Shown here: piece by piece, positions 34,467-43,162 of the stretch
How the letters are laid out: each line of letters begins with the position of its first letter
Position numbering within the stretch: position 1 is the first letter of the stretch
Source: Variovorax sp. OV329
GTDB lineage: Bacteria; Pseudomonadota; Gammaproteobacteria; Burkholderiales; Burkholderiaceae_C
Reading direction: 5' to 3'
Length of the DNA stretch: 64,000 bases
Assembly (NCBI RefSeq): GCF_900114785.1
Contig: NZ_FOUG01000003.1
Location: 415,032 to 479,031, forward strand
Notes under the pieces: model-generated
Told to the model about the DNA's origin: nothing
The model's database searches: none
What the model saw: the letters and a program-made list of their open reading frames with translations, nothing else
Program-made: the position numbers and the translations under genes

Positions 34467-37105
34467 TGAGGGTTCTCCGTAGAAGTTGAAGTGTCGTCGC
34501 CACCTGTTTCGGTGTCGCCGTTGGCGTCGTTCTCGACAATGCGTTGCAGGCCACTGAGCTTCGAGCCTTCGTCCAGGCCGATCAGCGTCACGCCCTGCGT
34601 GGCCCGGCCGAGCTCGCGGATTTCGGCAACCCGCGTGCGGACGAGCACGCCCTTGTCGGTGATCAGCATGATCTCGTCGTCCGCATGCACCAGGGTGGCC
34701 GCAACGACCTTGCCGTTGCGCTCACTCTGTTGAATCGCAATCATGCCCTTGGTTCCGCGGCCATGTCGGGTGTACTCGGTAATATTTGTGCGTTTCCCGA
34801 AGCCGTTCTCGGTGGCCGTGAGAACGCTCTGCTGCTCGTCCTCGGCCACCAGCATGGCGATCACGCGCTGGCCTTCTTCCAGCGTCATGCCCTTTACGCC
34901 ACGCGCATTGCGGCCCATGGGGCGCACGTCGTTCTCGTCGAAGCGCACCGCCTTGCCGCCGTCGGAAAACAGCATCACGTCGTGCTTGCCGTCCGTCAGT
35001 GCGGCGCCGACAAGGAAGTCGCCATCGTCCAGGTCCACGGCAATGATGCCGGCCTTGCGCGGGTTGCTGAATTCATCCAGGGCGGTCTTCTTCACCGTGC
35101 CCATCGAGGTGGACATGAAGACGAACTGGTCTTCCGGGAAGGTGCGCTTGTCGCCCGTGAGCGGCAGCACCACGTTGATCTTCTCGCCTTCCTGCAGCGG
35201 GAACATGTTGACGATGGGGCGTCCGCGCGAGCCGCGCGAGCCGGCCGGCACTTCCCAGACCTTGAGCCAGTAGAGCCGGCCGCGGTTGGAGAAGCACAGG
35301 ATGTAGTCGTGCGTGTTGGCGATGAAGAGCTGGTCGATCCAGTCGTCTTCCTTGGTCGCCGTGGCCTGCTTGCCGCGCCCGCCGCGCTTCTGCGCGCGGT
35401 ATTCGCCCAGCGGCTGGCTCTTGATGTAGCCGCTGTGCGAGAGCGTCACCACCATGTCGGTGGGCGTGATCAGGTCTTCGGTCGAGAGGTCGAAGGCGCT
35501 GTGCTCGACCTGGCTGCGGCGTGCGCCCAGCTTGGTGTTGCCGAACTCCTGCTTGAGCTGGGTGAGTTCGTCGCTGATGATGGTGGACACGCGTCCCGGC
35601 TTGGCCAGGATGTCGAGCAGGTCCTCGATCTCGGACATGACGTCCTTGTATTCGGCGACGATCTTGTCCTGCTCCAGGCCCGTGAGGCGTTGCAGGCGCA
35701 TCTGCAGGATTTCCTGGGCCTGCGTGTCCGACAGCCGGTACAGGCCGTTGTCGCCCATGCCGAATTCCTTCTCGAGGCCTTCGGGGCGGTAGTCGTCGGC
35801 GTTGACCGTGCCGCCGTCGGCGCGGGTGCGGGTGAGCATCTCGCGCACCAGCTTGCTGTCCCAGCTGCGGGCCATCAGCTCGGCTTTCGCCACGGGCGGC
35901 GTCGGCGCGTTGCGGATGATGGCGATGAAGTCGTCGATGTTGGCCAGCGCGACGGCCAGGCCTTCGAGCACGTGGCCGCGGTCGCGGGCCTTGCGCAGGT
36001 TGTACACGGTGCGCCGCGTGACCACTTCGCGGCGGTGCTGCAGGAACACCTGGACCAGGTCCTTGAGGTTGCACAGCTTCGGCTGGCCGTCCACCAGGGC
36101 GACCATGTTGATGCCGAAGGTGTCCTGCATCTGCGTCTGCTTGTACAGGTTGTTGAGCACCACCTCGGGCACTTCGCCGCGCTTGAGCTCGATCACCAGG
36201 CGCATGCCGGACTTGTCCGATTCGTCCTGGATGTGGCTGATGCCCTCGAGCTTCTTCTCGCGCCACAGCTCGGCCATGCGCTCCTGCAGCGTCTTCTTGT
36301 TGACCTGGTAGGGCAGCTCGTCGACCACGATGGCCTGGCGCTGGCCGCGGTCGATGTCCTCGAAGTGCACCTTGGCGCGCATCACGACCTTGCCCCGGCC
36401 GGTGCGGTAGCCGTCCTTGATGCCGTTGATGCCGTAGATGATGCCGGCGGTGGGGAAATCGGGCGCAGGAACGATTTCCATCAACTCGTCAATGGTGGCT
36501 TGCGGATTGGCCAGCAAATGCAGGCAGGCATCCACCACTTCGCCCAGGTTGTGCGGCGGAATATTGGTGGCCATGCCCACCGCAATACCGCCCGAGCCAT
36601 TGACCAGAAGATTGGGAAGGCGGCTGGGCAATACCAGCGGTTCTTTTTCGCTGCCGTCGTAATTCGGCCCGAAATCGACGGTTTCCTTGTCGATATCCGC
36701 CAGCATTTCATGCGCGATCTTGGCCAGGCGGATTTCCGTGTATCGCATCGCAGCGGCGTTGTCGCCGTCGACCGAGCCGAAATTGCCTTGGCCGTCAACC
36801 AGCATATGCCGCATGGAAAAATCCTGCGCCATCCGCACGATGGTGTCGTATACCGACTGGTCCCCGTGCGGGTGGTACTTGCCGATGACGTCTCCGACGA
36901 TACGCGCCGACTTCTTGTAGGGGCGGTTCCAGTCGTTGTTGAGCTCGTGCATGGCGAACAGCACGCGCCGGTGCACCGGCTTGAGGCCGTCTCGGGCGTC
37001 GGGAAGTGCACGGCCCACGATCACGCTCATCGCGTAATCGAGGTAGCTGCGGCGCATCTCCTCTTCGAGGCTGATGGGTAGAGTTTCTTTGGCGAACGAG
37101 GTCAT
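34463..37105 (-). CDS. gyrA: DNA gyrase subunit A
   Basis: Breakage-rejoining subunit of gyrase, introducing negative supercoils with GyrB. The 880-residue protein has an N-terminal winged-helix/tower domain with [15 protein letters not shown] and the catalytic Tyr in [19 protein letters not shown]. The C-terminal beta-pinwheel contains the GyrA box QKRGGRGK. The quinolone-determining region reads [13 protein letters not shown] with E. coli numbering preserved, so position 83 is Gln (codon 36859-36857) and 84 is Ser, while Asp87 is kept. The acidic Asp/Thr-rich tail is usual. It heads the minus-strand block. Confidence 0.97.
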   Translation of the reverse strand: MTSFAKETLPISLEEEMRRSYLDYAMSVIVGRALPDARDGLKPVHRRVLFAMHELNNDWNRPYKKSARIVGDVIGKYHPHGDQSVYDTIVRMAQDFSMRHMLVDGQGNFGSVDGDNAAAMRYTEIRLAKIAHEMLADIDKETVDFGPNYDGSEKEPLVLPSRLPNLLVNGSGGIAVGMATNIPPHNLGEVVDACLHLLANPQATIDELMEIVPAPDFPTAGIIYGINGIKDGYRTGRGKVVMRAKVHFEDIDRGQRQAIVVDELPYQVNKKTLQERMAELWREKKLEGISHIQDESDKSGMRLVIELKRGEVPEVVLNNLYKQTQMQDTFGINMVALVDGQPKLCNLKDLVQVFLQHRREVVTRRTVYNLRKARDRGHVLEGLAVALANIDDFIAIIRNAPTPPVAKAELMARSWDSKLVREMLTRTRADGGTVNADDYRPEGLEKEFGMGDNGLYRLSDTQAQEILQMRLQRLTGLEQDKIVAEYKDVMSEIEDLLDILAKPGRVSTIISDELTQLKQEFGNTKLGARRSQVEHSAFDLSTEDLITPTDMVVTLSHSGYIKSQPLGEYRAQKRGGRGKQATATKEDDWIDQLFIANTHDYILCFSNRGRLYWLKVWEVPAGSRGSRGRPIVNMFPLQEGEKINVVLPLTGDKRTFPEDQFVFMSTSMGTVKKTALDEFSNPRKAGIIAVDLDDGDFLVGAALTDGKHDVMLFSDGGKAVRFDENDVRPMGRNARGVKGMTLEEGQRVIAMLVAEDEQQSVLTATENGFGKRTNITEYTRHGRGTKGMIAIQQSERNGKVVAATLVHADDEIMLITDKGVLVRTRVAEIRELGRATQGVTLIGLDEGSKLSGLQRIVENDANGDTETGGDDTSTSTENPQ

Positions 37106-37330
37106 GAAGAGGAGTGCCGGCGGCGAGGACCCGAAATTTTACGCCCTCGGCGGTGTAGCAGCGCCGCAACACATGGGCCGTATTCGGCGTCCGAGCGGCG
37201 ATTGGGGCCCCGTATCCGGCCTGTTTGCTAAAGACCCTATGGCACAATCGTCTCAGCGTTTTGGGTGGTGGTCACTTAAAGCGTCCTTGTTTCGCAGCGC
37301 GGCTGCGGCTTTTTCCCCAAGAGGAGAACC
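37106..37330. promoter_or_regulatory. Divergent gyrA/ompA promoter region with a hairpin before ompA
   Basis: 225 bp holding both promoters. I could not assign -35/-10 elements with confidence. A terminator-like hairpin CGCAGC-GCG-GCTGCG (37293-37307) followed by GCTTTTTCC sits just before the ompA AAGAGGAGAA ribosome-binding site (37319-37328). It could act as an attenuator or as a 5' stabilising stem for ompA mRNA. Confidence 0.45.
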
Positions 37331-37981
37331 ATGAAGAAACTGAATAAAGTGGCGATGATGTTTGCAGTCGCTGCGCTCGCCACTGCCGCAGGCGCGCAGA
37401 CCCGTGTCACCGCCGCGGACGGCGGTCCGACCGTTGACAACTGGCAGAACGGCACCGGCGAACTGGTTTGGAAGAACGGCACCAACGAACTGTGCTGGCG
37501 CGATGCCACCTGGACGCCTGCTACGGCCGCTGTGGGTTGCGATGGCGCACTGGTTCCCGCCTCCGCTCCCGCTCCGACCCCGGCGCCCCCGGCTGCCGCG
37601 GCTCCCCCGGTCGCGCCCATCGCTTCGAAGGTGACCTTCGCTGCTGATGCCTTCTTCGACTTCGACAAGTACGTCCTGAAGCCCGAAGGCCGCGCCAAGC
37701 TGGATGACCTGGTCAACAAGATCCGTGGCATCAACCTCGAAGTGATCATCGCCGTCGGCCATACCGACTCGATCGGTACCGTCGAGTACAACCAGAAGCT
37801 GTCGGTGCGCCGCGCTGAAGCCGTGAAGGCCTATCTGGTCAGCAAGGGCATCGAACGCAACCGCGTCTACACCGAAGGCAAGGGCAAGAGCCAACCTATC
37901 GCGGACAACCGCACCAAGGAAGGCCGCGCCAAGAACCGTCGCGTGGAAATCGAAGTGGTTGGCACGCAAGCCACCAAGTAA
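37331..37981 (+). CDS. ompA: OmpA family outer membrane protein
   Basis: Peptidoglycan-anchoring envelope protein. The 216-residue protein has a signal peptide ([23 protein letters not shown]). A short N-terminal region follows with [27 protein letters not shown] (~36-62, two Cys), then a Pro/Ala linker (~78-98). The C-terminal OmpA domain carries the TLxVxGHTDxxG-like core [33 protein letters not shown] and a final NRRVEIEV. It lacks the eight-stranded barrel of E. coli OmpA. It has a strong ribosome-binding site and tandem terminators downstream, so it is probably an abundant protein. Confidence 0.93.
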   Translation: MKKLNKVAMMFAVAALATAAGAQTRVTAADGGPTVDNWQNGTGELVWKNGTNELCWRDATWTPATAAVGCDGALVPASAPAPTPAPPAAAAPPVAPIASKVTFAADAFFDFDKYVLKPEGRAKLDDLVNKIRGINLEVIIAVGHTDSIGTVEYNQKLSVRRAEAVKAYLVSKGIERNRVYTEGKGKSQPIADNRTKEGRAKNRRVEIEVVGTQATK

Positions 37982-38001
37982 TCCCGCAAGGAATTACGAC
38001 C

Positions 38002-38027
38002 AACCCCGCTTCGGCGGGGTTTTTTGT
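38002..38027 (+). terminator. Rho-independent terminator 1 after ompA
   Basis: AACCCCGC-TTCG-GCGGGGTT stem (38002-38021) followed by a run of T. The UUCG tetraloop makes this a strong terminator. Confidence 0.92.
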
Positions 38028-38033
38028 TCTTGG

Positions 38034-38059
38034 GGCCTCGCTACAAGCGGGGCCTTTTT
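38034..38059 (+). terminator. Rho-independent terminator 2 after ompA
   Basis: Second stem GGCCTCGC / GCGGGGCC (38034-38041 with 38047-38054, one G-T pair) followed by five T, directly behind the first. Tandem terminators insulate ubiG from ompA. Confidence 0.8.
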
Positions 38060-38091
38060 CTTGGCATTCGCGCCAGATTCATAATCTCGCA

Positions 38092-38820
38092 ATGAGCAGC
38101 AATAACGTGAACGCGGATCCGGCCGAATTGGCCAAATTCTCCGAACTCGCCCATCGCTGGTGGGATATGGAAAGCGAGTTTCGGCCCTTGCACGAAATCA
38201 ATCCGTTGCGCCTGGAATGGATCGATGGCCTGGCGCCTCTGTCCGGCCACCGGGCGCTGGATGTGGGTTGCGGCGGCGGGATCCTGGCCGACTCGATGGC
38301 CCGCAAGGGCGCGCAGGTGCTCGGCATCGACCTGGCCGACAAGGCGCTCAAGGTGGCGCAGCTTCATGCGCTGGAAGCCGGCACGAAGAACATCAAGTAC
38401 CGCCATGTGGCCGTGGAAGACCTGGCGGCCGAGGAACCGGCCAGTTTCGACGTCGTCACCTGCATGGAAATGCTGGAGCATGTGCCCGACCCCGCCTCGG
38501 TGGTGCAGGCCTGCGCCAGGCTGGTCAAGCCGGGCGGCTGGGTCTTCTTCTCGACCATCCACCGCAACTTCAAGTCCTTCCTCCTCGCCATCGTGGGCGC
38601 GGAGTACGTGATGGGCATGCTGCCCAAGGGCACGCACGAATACCGCAAGCTGATCCGCCCGAGCGAACTGGCCGGCTTCTGCCGCGCGGCCGGACTGGAC
38701 CTGCGCCACACCCGCGGCATGGAATACAACCCGCTCACGCGGCGCTACTGGCTCAGCGGCAACACCAGCGTCAACTACATGTTCGCGACGCAGCGGCCGG
38801 TGGAGGCCTCGAAGGCATGA
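38092..38820 (+). CDS. ubiG: Ubiquinone biosynthesis O-methyltransferase UbiG
   Basis: SAM-dependent enzyme for both O-methylations of ubiquinone synthesis. The 242-residue protein contains the UbiG N-terminal motif [30 protein letters not shown], the SAM loop [19 protein letters not shown] (~59-77), and [17 protein letters not shown]. The C-terminus has [22 protein letters not shown]. It overlaps gph by 4 bp (ATGA); ubiG-gph pairing is common. Confidence 0.95.
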   Translation: MSSNNVNADPAELAKFSELAHRWWDMESEFRPLHEINPLRLEWIDGLAPLSGHRALDVGCGGGILADSMARKGAQVLGIDLADKALKVAQLHALEAGTKNIKYRHVAVEDLAAEEPASFDVVTCMEMLEHVPDPASVVQACARLVKPGGWVFFSTIHRNFKSFLLAIVGAEYVMGMLPKGTHEYRKLIRPSELAGFCRAAGLDLRHTRGMEYNPLTRRYWLSGNTSVNYMFATQRPVEASKA

Positions 38821-39527
38821 GCGCTGCACCCTCCTTCGACGCCGTGCTGTTCGACCTGGACGGCACCTTGATCGACAGTGCGCCCGACCTGGGCGCTGCC
38901 GCCGACAAGATGCGCACCGATCGCGGCATGGAAGCGTTTCCGCTGGACCGCTACCGTCCCATGGCCGGGTCCGGGGCGCGCGGCATGCTGGGCGTGGCTT
39001 TCGGCATGACGCCGGACCATCCGGACTTTCCCACGTTGCGCGAGGAGTTCTTCGTCAATTACGAGCAGGCCATGACGGTGCGCACCCGTGCATTCGACGG
39101 CGTGCCGGAAATGCTGGCACAGCTGCAAGGCTGGGGCATCCGCTGGGGCGTGGTCACCAACAAGTCGGTACGCTTTGCCGCGCCGCTCACTGCGGCCATG
39201 CCCTTGTTCGCCACTTCCGGCGCGCTGGTTTGCGGCGACACCACGCCCTTTTCCAAGCCGCATCCGGAGCCATTGCTGGAGGCCGCGCGCCGCCTGGGCG
39301 TAGCGCCGCAGCGCTGCCTGTTCGTGGGCGATGACGAGCGCGACGTGATGGCCGGGCGAGCCGCCGGCATGCGCACCGTGGCCGCCGTCTACGGCTACCT
39401 TGGCGACCGCGCCGACACCACGCAGTGGGAGGCCGATGCCAGCATCGACAGCCCAGGGGCGCTCTTGACCCTGATCGAATCCGCGAATTCCGACGGCGCC
39501 CTCTTTAAATCTGCGCTGAAGGCCTAA
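38817..39527 (+). CDS. gph: Phosphoglycolate phosphatase, HAD family
   Basis: Removes phosphate from 2-phosphoglycolate formed in DNA repair. The 236-residue protein has HAD motif [23 protein letters not shown], motif II VVTNKS, and motifs [21 protein letters not shown] and [19 protein letters not shown]. The cap is of the four-helix type. It starts within the ubiG stop. Its 3' end contains the probable ssrA promoter. Other HAD substrates cannot be excluded, but the ubiG linkage favours Gph. Confidence 0.9.
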   Translation: MSAAPSFDAVLFDLDGTLIDSAPDLGAAADKMRTDRGMEAFPLDRYRPMAGSGARGMLGVAFGMTPDHPDFPTLREEFFVNYEQAMTVRTRAFDGVPEMLAQLQGWGIRWGVVTNKSVRFAAPLTAAMPLFATSGALVCGDTTPFSKPHPEPLLEAARRLGVAPQRCLFVGDDERDVMAGRAAGMRTVAAVYGYLGDRADTTQWEADASIDSPGALLTLIESANSDGALFKSALKA

Positions 39528-39530
39528 AAT
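39501..39530 (+). promoter_or_regulatory. Putative ssrA promoter inside the 3' end of gph
   Basis: A TAAAAT -10-like hexamer at 39525-39530 lies 10 bp upstream of the tmRNA 5' end. A weak -35 (CTCTTT, 39501-39506) is spaced 18 bp from it. Placement is by pattern only. Confidence 0.4.
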
Positions 39531-39540
39531 GCAGTTTCCT

Positions 39541-39927
39541 GGGGCTGCATTGGTTTCGACGTGGGTTCGGAATCGCAGCGGGGCATGTCGAGCTGAATGC
39601 GCTCGTAAAACAGATTCAAACAAACTAACTGCAAACGACGAACGTTTCGCACTCGCTGCTTAATAACCAGTGAGCCTTGCAACAGTTGGCCGATGGGCTG
39701 GGCAAGGGGGCACTAGAGCAATCTGGCGCCTCCCGGCTGCAAGGTAATCTACATGGGCTGGCTTCGATCCGGGTACCTTGGGTCGGGGCGAGAAAATAGG
39801 GTGCTGGCGGCCGGTGTAGCGTGCGACTGCGCGACACCGGTGGCGAGATCCAAATCAGATCGCTAAACATGTAGAACTGCGCGAAGAAGGCTTGCGGACG
39901 GGGGTTCGAATCCCCCCAGCTCCACCA
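39541..39927 (+). ncRNA. ssrA: Transfer-messenger RNA (tmRNA)
   Basis: Rescues stalled ribosomes by trans-translation with SmpB. The 5' end GGGGCTGCATTGGTTTCGAC pairs with the 3' end GGTTCGAATCCCCCCAGCTCCACCA to form the Ala-tRNA-like domain, with the CCA encoded at 39925-39927. The resume codon GCA at 39631 opens the tag frame GCAAACGACGAACGTTTCGC... ending TAA at 39661, giving the tag ANDERFALAA. It is a one-piece tmRNA of 387 nt, usual for betaproteobacteria. Confidence 0.97.
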
Positions 39928-40045
39928 CTTTTCCGGCTGTCCGCCCTCTCGCCGAGGGGTGGACACGCTATGGCCCGCCCCAGTTGGCGGTGAACCTCCC
40001 TGATTACAAAGCGGCAGTAGCGGCCTGCGCGGCCGCGACGTGCCG

Positions 40046-40489
40046 TTATGCCAGGACGACGATGGCGTCGACCTCGAACAGCATGGGGTCGATCGCAAGC
40101 TTGGGCACCGGAATGAGTGTCTGGGCGGGCAGTGCGTCGCCGAACATTTCCTTGACGGTCTGCGCCAGGACCGCCAGCTTCGACATGTCGTGATTGACCA
40201 CGAAGATGCTGAGCTTGGCAACCTGGTCGGGCCTGGCGCCCAGCGCATCGAGCGCGGTGCGCAGATTGGCGTACGCCTGCCTTACCTGATCGGCGAAGTC
40301 GGGCGACAAGGCTCCCCGGCTGTCCTGGCCGCCTTGCCCCGAGATATAGGCCGTTCTGGCTCCGCGTGGCGTGACGACGGCTGTGGTGTATCCATTTGGG
40401 GTTGGATCGTAGAGCTTGTCGGGGTTGACGTAAGTCAGCGTGAGATGAGTCTCTTTTGCGGTCGGCACAGTGGAAATTTCGTTGTTCAT
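40046..40489 (-). CDS. Rid family protein (YjgF/YER057c/UK114), lacking the RidA arginine
   Basis: 147 residues from the ATG at 40489 (MNNEISTVPTAKETHLTLTYVNPDKLYD). The Rid fold is visible in TAYISGQGGQDSRGALSPDFADQVRQAYANLRTALDALGA and VAKLSIFVVNHD. Canonical RidA has an Arg in the PxR motif near the C-terminus that binds the imine carboxylate. Here the equivalent stretch reads FGDALPAQTLIPVPKLA, with Gln in that place, so enamine/imine deamination is doubtful and one of the other Rid subfamilies is likely. It is divergent from a TetR regulator over two operator palindromes, suggesting control by an inducer, perhaps its substrate. Confidence 0.86.
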   Translation of the reverse strand: MNNEISTVPTAKETHLTLTYVNPDKLYDPTPNGYTTAVVTPRGARTAYISGQGGQDSRGALSPDFADQVRQAYANLRTALDALGARPDQVAKLSIFVVNHDMSKLAVLAQTVKEMFGDALPAQTLIPVPKLAIDPMLFEVDAIVVLA

Positions 40490-40575
40490 GATGTTCAGCC
40501 CTCCGATGGCTTTGCTTGATTGCGCTTGATGAGTTCCCTTGACTTGAGGCCCGATTTGGATGCGCCGCAAGTGAC

Positions 40576-40590
40576 TCGTACGATGTACGA
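40576..40590. promoter_or_regulatory. TetR-type operator 1
   Basis: 15-bp perfect palindrome TCGTAC-GAT-GTACGA between the divergent Rid and TetR genes, 23 bp (two helical turns) from the near-identical second copy. Probable binding site of the TetR protein. Confidence 0.7.
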
Positions 40591-40598
40591 GTCGACTA

Positions 40599-40613
40599 TC
40601 GTACAATGTACGA
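40599..40613. promoter_or_regulatory. TetR-type operator 2
   Basis: 15-bp perfect palindrome TCGTAC-AAT-GTACGA, differing from operator 1 only in the central triplet. It lies 69 bp upstream of the chosen tetR start. Confidence 0.7.
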
Positions 40614-40681
40614 CAACCAAGGGCAAGGCTCGAAGCCCCGGGCCGGCTGACAAAATGCACGTCCCAGCAGCAAGGAAGACG

Positions 40682-41380
40682 ATGGCAGGCAAGCGCACCG
40701 GTGCCCAGGGCAAAGAATCTCGAAGGACGGGCGGTCCGGCCCACGCCGTGGAAGCGCCGCGCACTGAGTCACCTCTGTCCAAGGAAAGCATCGTTGCCGC
40801 CGCGATCGAACTGCTGGACGAGCACGGCGTCGCCGGGTTGACGATGCGTCGGCTCGCCGATCGCGTGGGCGCGGGTGTAATGAGCATGTATTGGCACGTC
40901 GACAACAAGGAAGATGTTCTCGATCTGGCGCTGGATGCGGTGCTGGCACATCGCGGACCACTACAGATCGCCGAGTCCCGGGACTGGCGCGGCGAAGTCG
41001 TTCGCATGCTCGAAGACTGGCGCGCCGGCATGCTGCGACATCCCTGGTCGGCCTCGCTGCTGTTGCGCCGAGCGCTGGGTCCGAACATCCTTGTGCGGCT
41101 TGAACTGTTGGGCCGGACCTTGTCCAGCGCCGGCGTGGCAGCCGTGGACCTGAATGTCGCGATCTGGTCGCTCTGGAACTACGTCATGGGTGCGACCGTC
41201 ACCCGGGCGAACTTCGACTTCGTGGACCGCGACGGCGCGGCCGCGCGGCAGCGATTGGCGAGCCTCAGGGAGCACTACCCCACCATCGAGCGCTCGGGCC
41301 TGTTGCGGGATGACGATTGGGAAGGCGCGTTCAGCAGGGGCCTTGACTTCCTGCTCGACGGTCTCGTCCCGAAACGGTGA
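40682..41380 (+). CDS. TetR family transcriptional regulator
   Basis: Ligand-responsive repressor. The start at 40682 (MAGKRTGAQGK) was chosen because an AAGGAAG site precedes it and because longer frames run back through the operators. The 232-residue protein has its HTH at ~38-85 (SKESIVAAAIELLDEHGVAGLTMRRLADRVGAGVMSMYWHVDNKEDVLDLALD). The C-terminal domain is of the tetracycline-repressor-like class (MLRHPWSASLLLRRALGPN and LWNYVMGATVTRANFDFVDRD). It probably represses itself and the divergent Rid gene through two 15-bp palindromes. Confidence 0.9.
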   Translation: MAGKRTGAQGKESRRTGGPAHAVEAPRTESPLSKESIVAAAIELLDEHGVAGLTMRRLADRVGAGVMSMYWHVDNKEDVLDLALDAVLAHRGPLQIAESRDWRGEVVRMLEDWRAGMLRHPWSASLLLRRALGPNILVRLELLGRTLSSAGVAAVDLNVAIWSLWNYVMGATVTRANFDFVDRDGAAARQRLASLREHYPTIERSGLLRDDDWEGAFSRGLDFLLDGLVPKR

Positions 41381-41510
41381 AGCCGTTGCGCGCGGCTGTT
41401 TCGCATGGGCAAGCCGCCAATTCAATGAAGGACTTTCATTCGGCGATGCACGATCGGCGCGCAAGCCCACACGTATAGTGGCGAGCCACCCGTCCAAGGC
41501 CCAAGCCACC

Positions 41511-43109
41511 ATGCCGGATTCCGTCACCACCCCGCCCAGCAACTACTACGACCAGGTGCCTTACGAGTCGCACCCGTTTCCGCAGACGGCGGCGGAGCAC
41601 CTGGAGGCCATCGCCTTCCTGTTCGGGCTGGAGGCGCCCCCGCCGGCCACCGCCCGGGTGCTCGAACTGGGCTGTGCCTCGGGCGGCAACCTGATTCCCT
41701 TTGCCGCGCGACATCCGGGCGCTGCGGTGGTCGGGGTGGACTTGTCGGCCGGCCAGGTCCGCACGGGCCAGGATGCGGTGGAGCGCGCCGGCGTCACGAA
41801 CCTGCGGCTGCGCCACCAGGACATCACCGGAATCGACGAGTCTTTCGGCCAGTTCGACTACATCATCTGCCACGGCGTCTACAGCTGGGTTCCGCCCGCG
41901 GTGCAGGAGGCCATCCTGCGGGTGTGCTCGCGCAACTTGGCGCCACAGGGCGTCGCCTACGTGAGCTACAACGTCTACCCGGGCTGGAAGTCGCGCGAGA
42001 TCGTGCGCGACGCCATGATCCTGCGCGGCTCGCCGCGCGGTGAGCCGGACGAGAAGCTGTCCTACGCACGCGGCATGTTGGAGTTTCTCGACCAGTCGGC
42101 CCGGCCGGGCAGCGTGCTCAAGTCCACGCTGGACGAGATGCTCCCGGTGGTGCGCACGGCCAGTCCCTCCTACCTCATGCACGAGTTCCTCGAGCCGCAC
42201 AACGCGCCCTGCTACTTCAAGGAGTTCGTGGCGCGCGCAGGCAACGCGGGCCTGGCGTACTTCGCCGACGCGGAGCCGGCCACGATGTTCGTGCAGAACT
42301 ATGGCGAGCAGGTGCGCGGTCCCCTGCTGCGCGAATGCGGCGGCAGCCAGCAGATGATGGAGCAGTACCTGGATTTCCTGGTCAACCGCAGCTTCCGGCA
42401 AAGCCTGCTGGTTCGGCAGGAGCGTGCCTCGCAGATCCGCTACCGGCTCGACCCCGATCGCCTTCGTCAACTGGAGTACGCCGGCGTCTTCTTCGCCGAA
42501 GACGGCGGCGCGCTCACGCTCGACGCCCGCGAGCAGCCCTGCCATGCGCTGCGCAACCTGAAGGTCACGCTGCGCCTGCCAGTGCACAAGGCGGTGGCGC
42601 TGGTGCTGGACGAGCGCTATCCGGCTTCGGTGACGGTGGACGCCCTGGTCCAGGCGGTGGCCGATCGCACCGGCGAGCCGCGCGCCACGGTCGATGCCTT
42701 CGTGATGGCCATGCTCGAGGAACTGCTGATCCTGGGCGCGGTGCGCATCCGTCGTGCGCCGGCGGATGCGGCGGTGCACGTGCCCGAGCTTCCGCGCGCG
42801 CTGGCCTCGGTGCGCAGCGCGCCCGATCTGGCGCTCAGCGCCGGCGCGCAGGCCTACGCGTGCAATCAGTGGCACGAACAGGTGCCGCTGTCGGTCATCG
42901 AGCGCTGCCTGCTGCCGCTGCTCGATGGCGAGCATTCGCACGAGGCGCTGGCCGAGTTCCTGGCCGGCGAGGCCCGGGCCGAGCGATTGCGATTCATCAA
43001 GGACGAGCAGCCTCTCACCGAGGAAGAGGCGCTGCGCGACTTCACCCGGCAGCAGGTGGCCCTGGCACTCAAGGACCTGAGGCGCAAGGGACTGTTGACC
43101 GCTGCCTGA
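41511..43109 (+). CDS. SAM-dependent methyltransferase with methyltransferase regulatory domain
   Basis: 532 residues from the ATG at 41511 (MPDSVTTPPSNYYDQVPYESHPF). The N-terminal class I methyltransferase fold has motif I VLELGCASGGNLIPFAARHPGA (~50-71), VVGVDLSAGQV, and a post-motif IICHGVYSWVPPAVQ. A regulatory domain follows (~225-330; SYLMHEFLEPHNAPCYFKEFVARA). The C-terminal ~200 residues are helical, with PRATVDAFVMAMLEELLILGAVRI. Similar proteins are annotated only generically and may methylate proteins; no substrate can be named. It sits alone, 53 bp before ggt. Confidence 0.85.
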   Translation: MPDSVTTPPSNYYDQVPYESHPFPQTAAEHLEAIAFLFGLEAPPPATARVLELGCASGGNLIPFAARHPGAAVVGVDLSAGQVRTGQDAVERAGVTNLRLRHQDITGIDESFGQFDYIICHGVYSWVPPAVQEAILRVCSRNLAPQGVAYVSYNVYPGWKSREIVRDAMILRGSPRGEPDEKLSYARGMLEFLDQSARPGSVLKSTLDEMLPVVRTASPSYLMHEFLEPHNAPCYFKEFVARAGNAGLAYFADAEPATMFVQNYGEQVRGPLLRECGGSQQMMEQYLDFLVNRSFRQSLLVRQERASQIRYRLDPDRLRQLEYAGVFFAEDGGALTLDAREQPCHALRNLKVTLRLPVHKAVALVLDERYPASVTVDALVQAVADRTGEPRATVDAFVMAMLEELLILGAVRIRRAPADAAVHVPELPRALASVRSAPDLALSAGAQAYACNQWHEQVPLSVIERCLLPLLDGEHSHEALAEFLAGEARAERLRFIKDEQPLTEEEALRDFTRQQVALALKDLRRKGLLTAA

Positions 43110-43162
43110 CCACGGCGGCGTTTTTTTCATCCAAGTCAAAGAACGACATCAGGAGAGATCAG

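Noticed and set aside
32758..34554. Serine aminotransferase extended to a 598-residue protein
   Set aside because: The N-terminal extension is an out-of-frame reading of the DUF2059 gene; the GTG at 33882 gives the full conserved SerC.
34544..37081. 845-codon open frame antisense to gyrA
   Set aside because: Shadow of gyrA codon bias; His/Asp/Val-rich composition without any recognisable domain.
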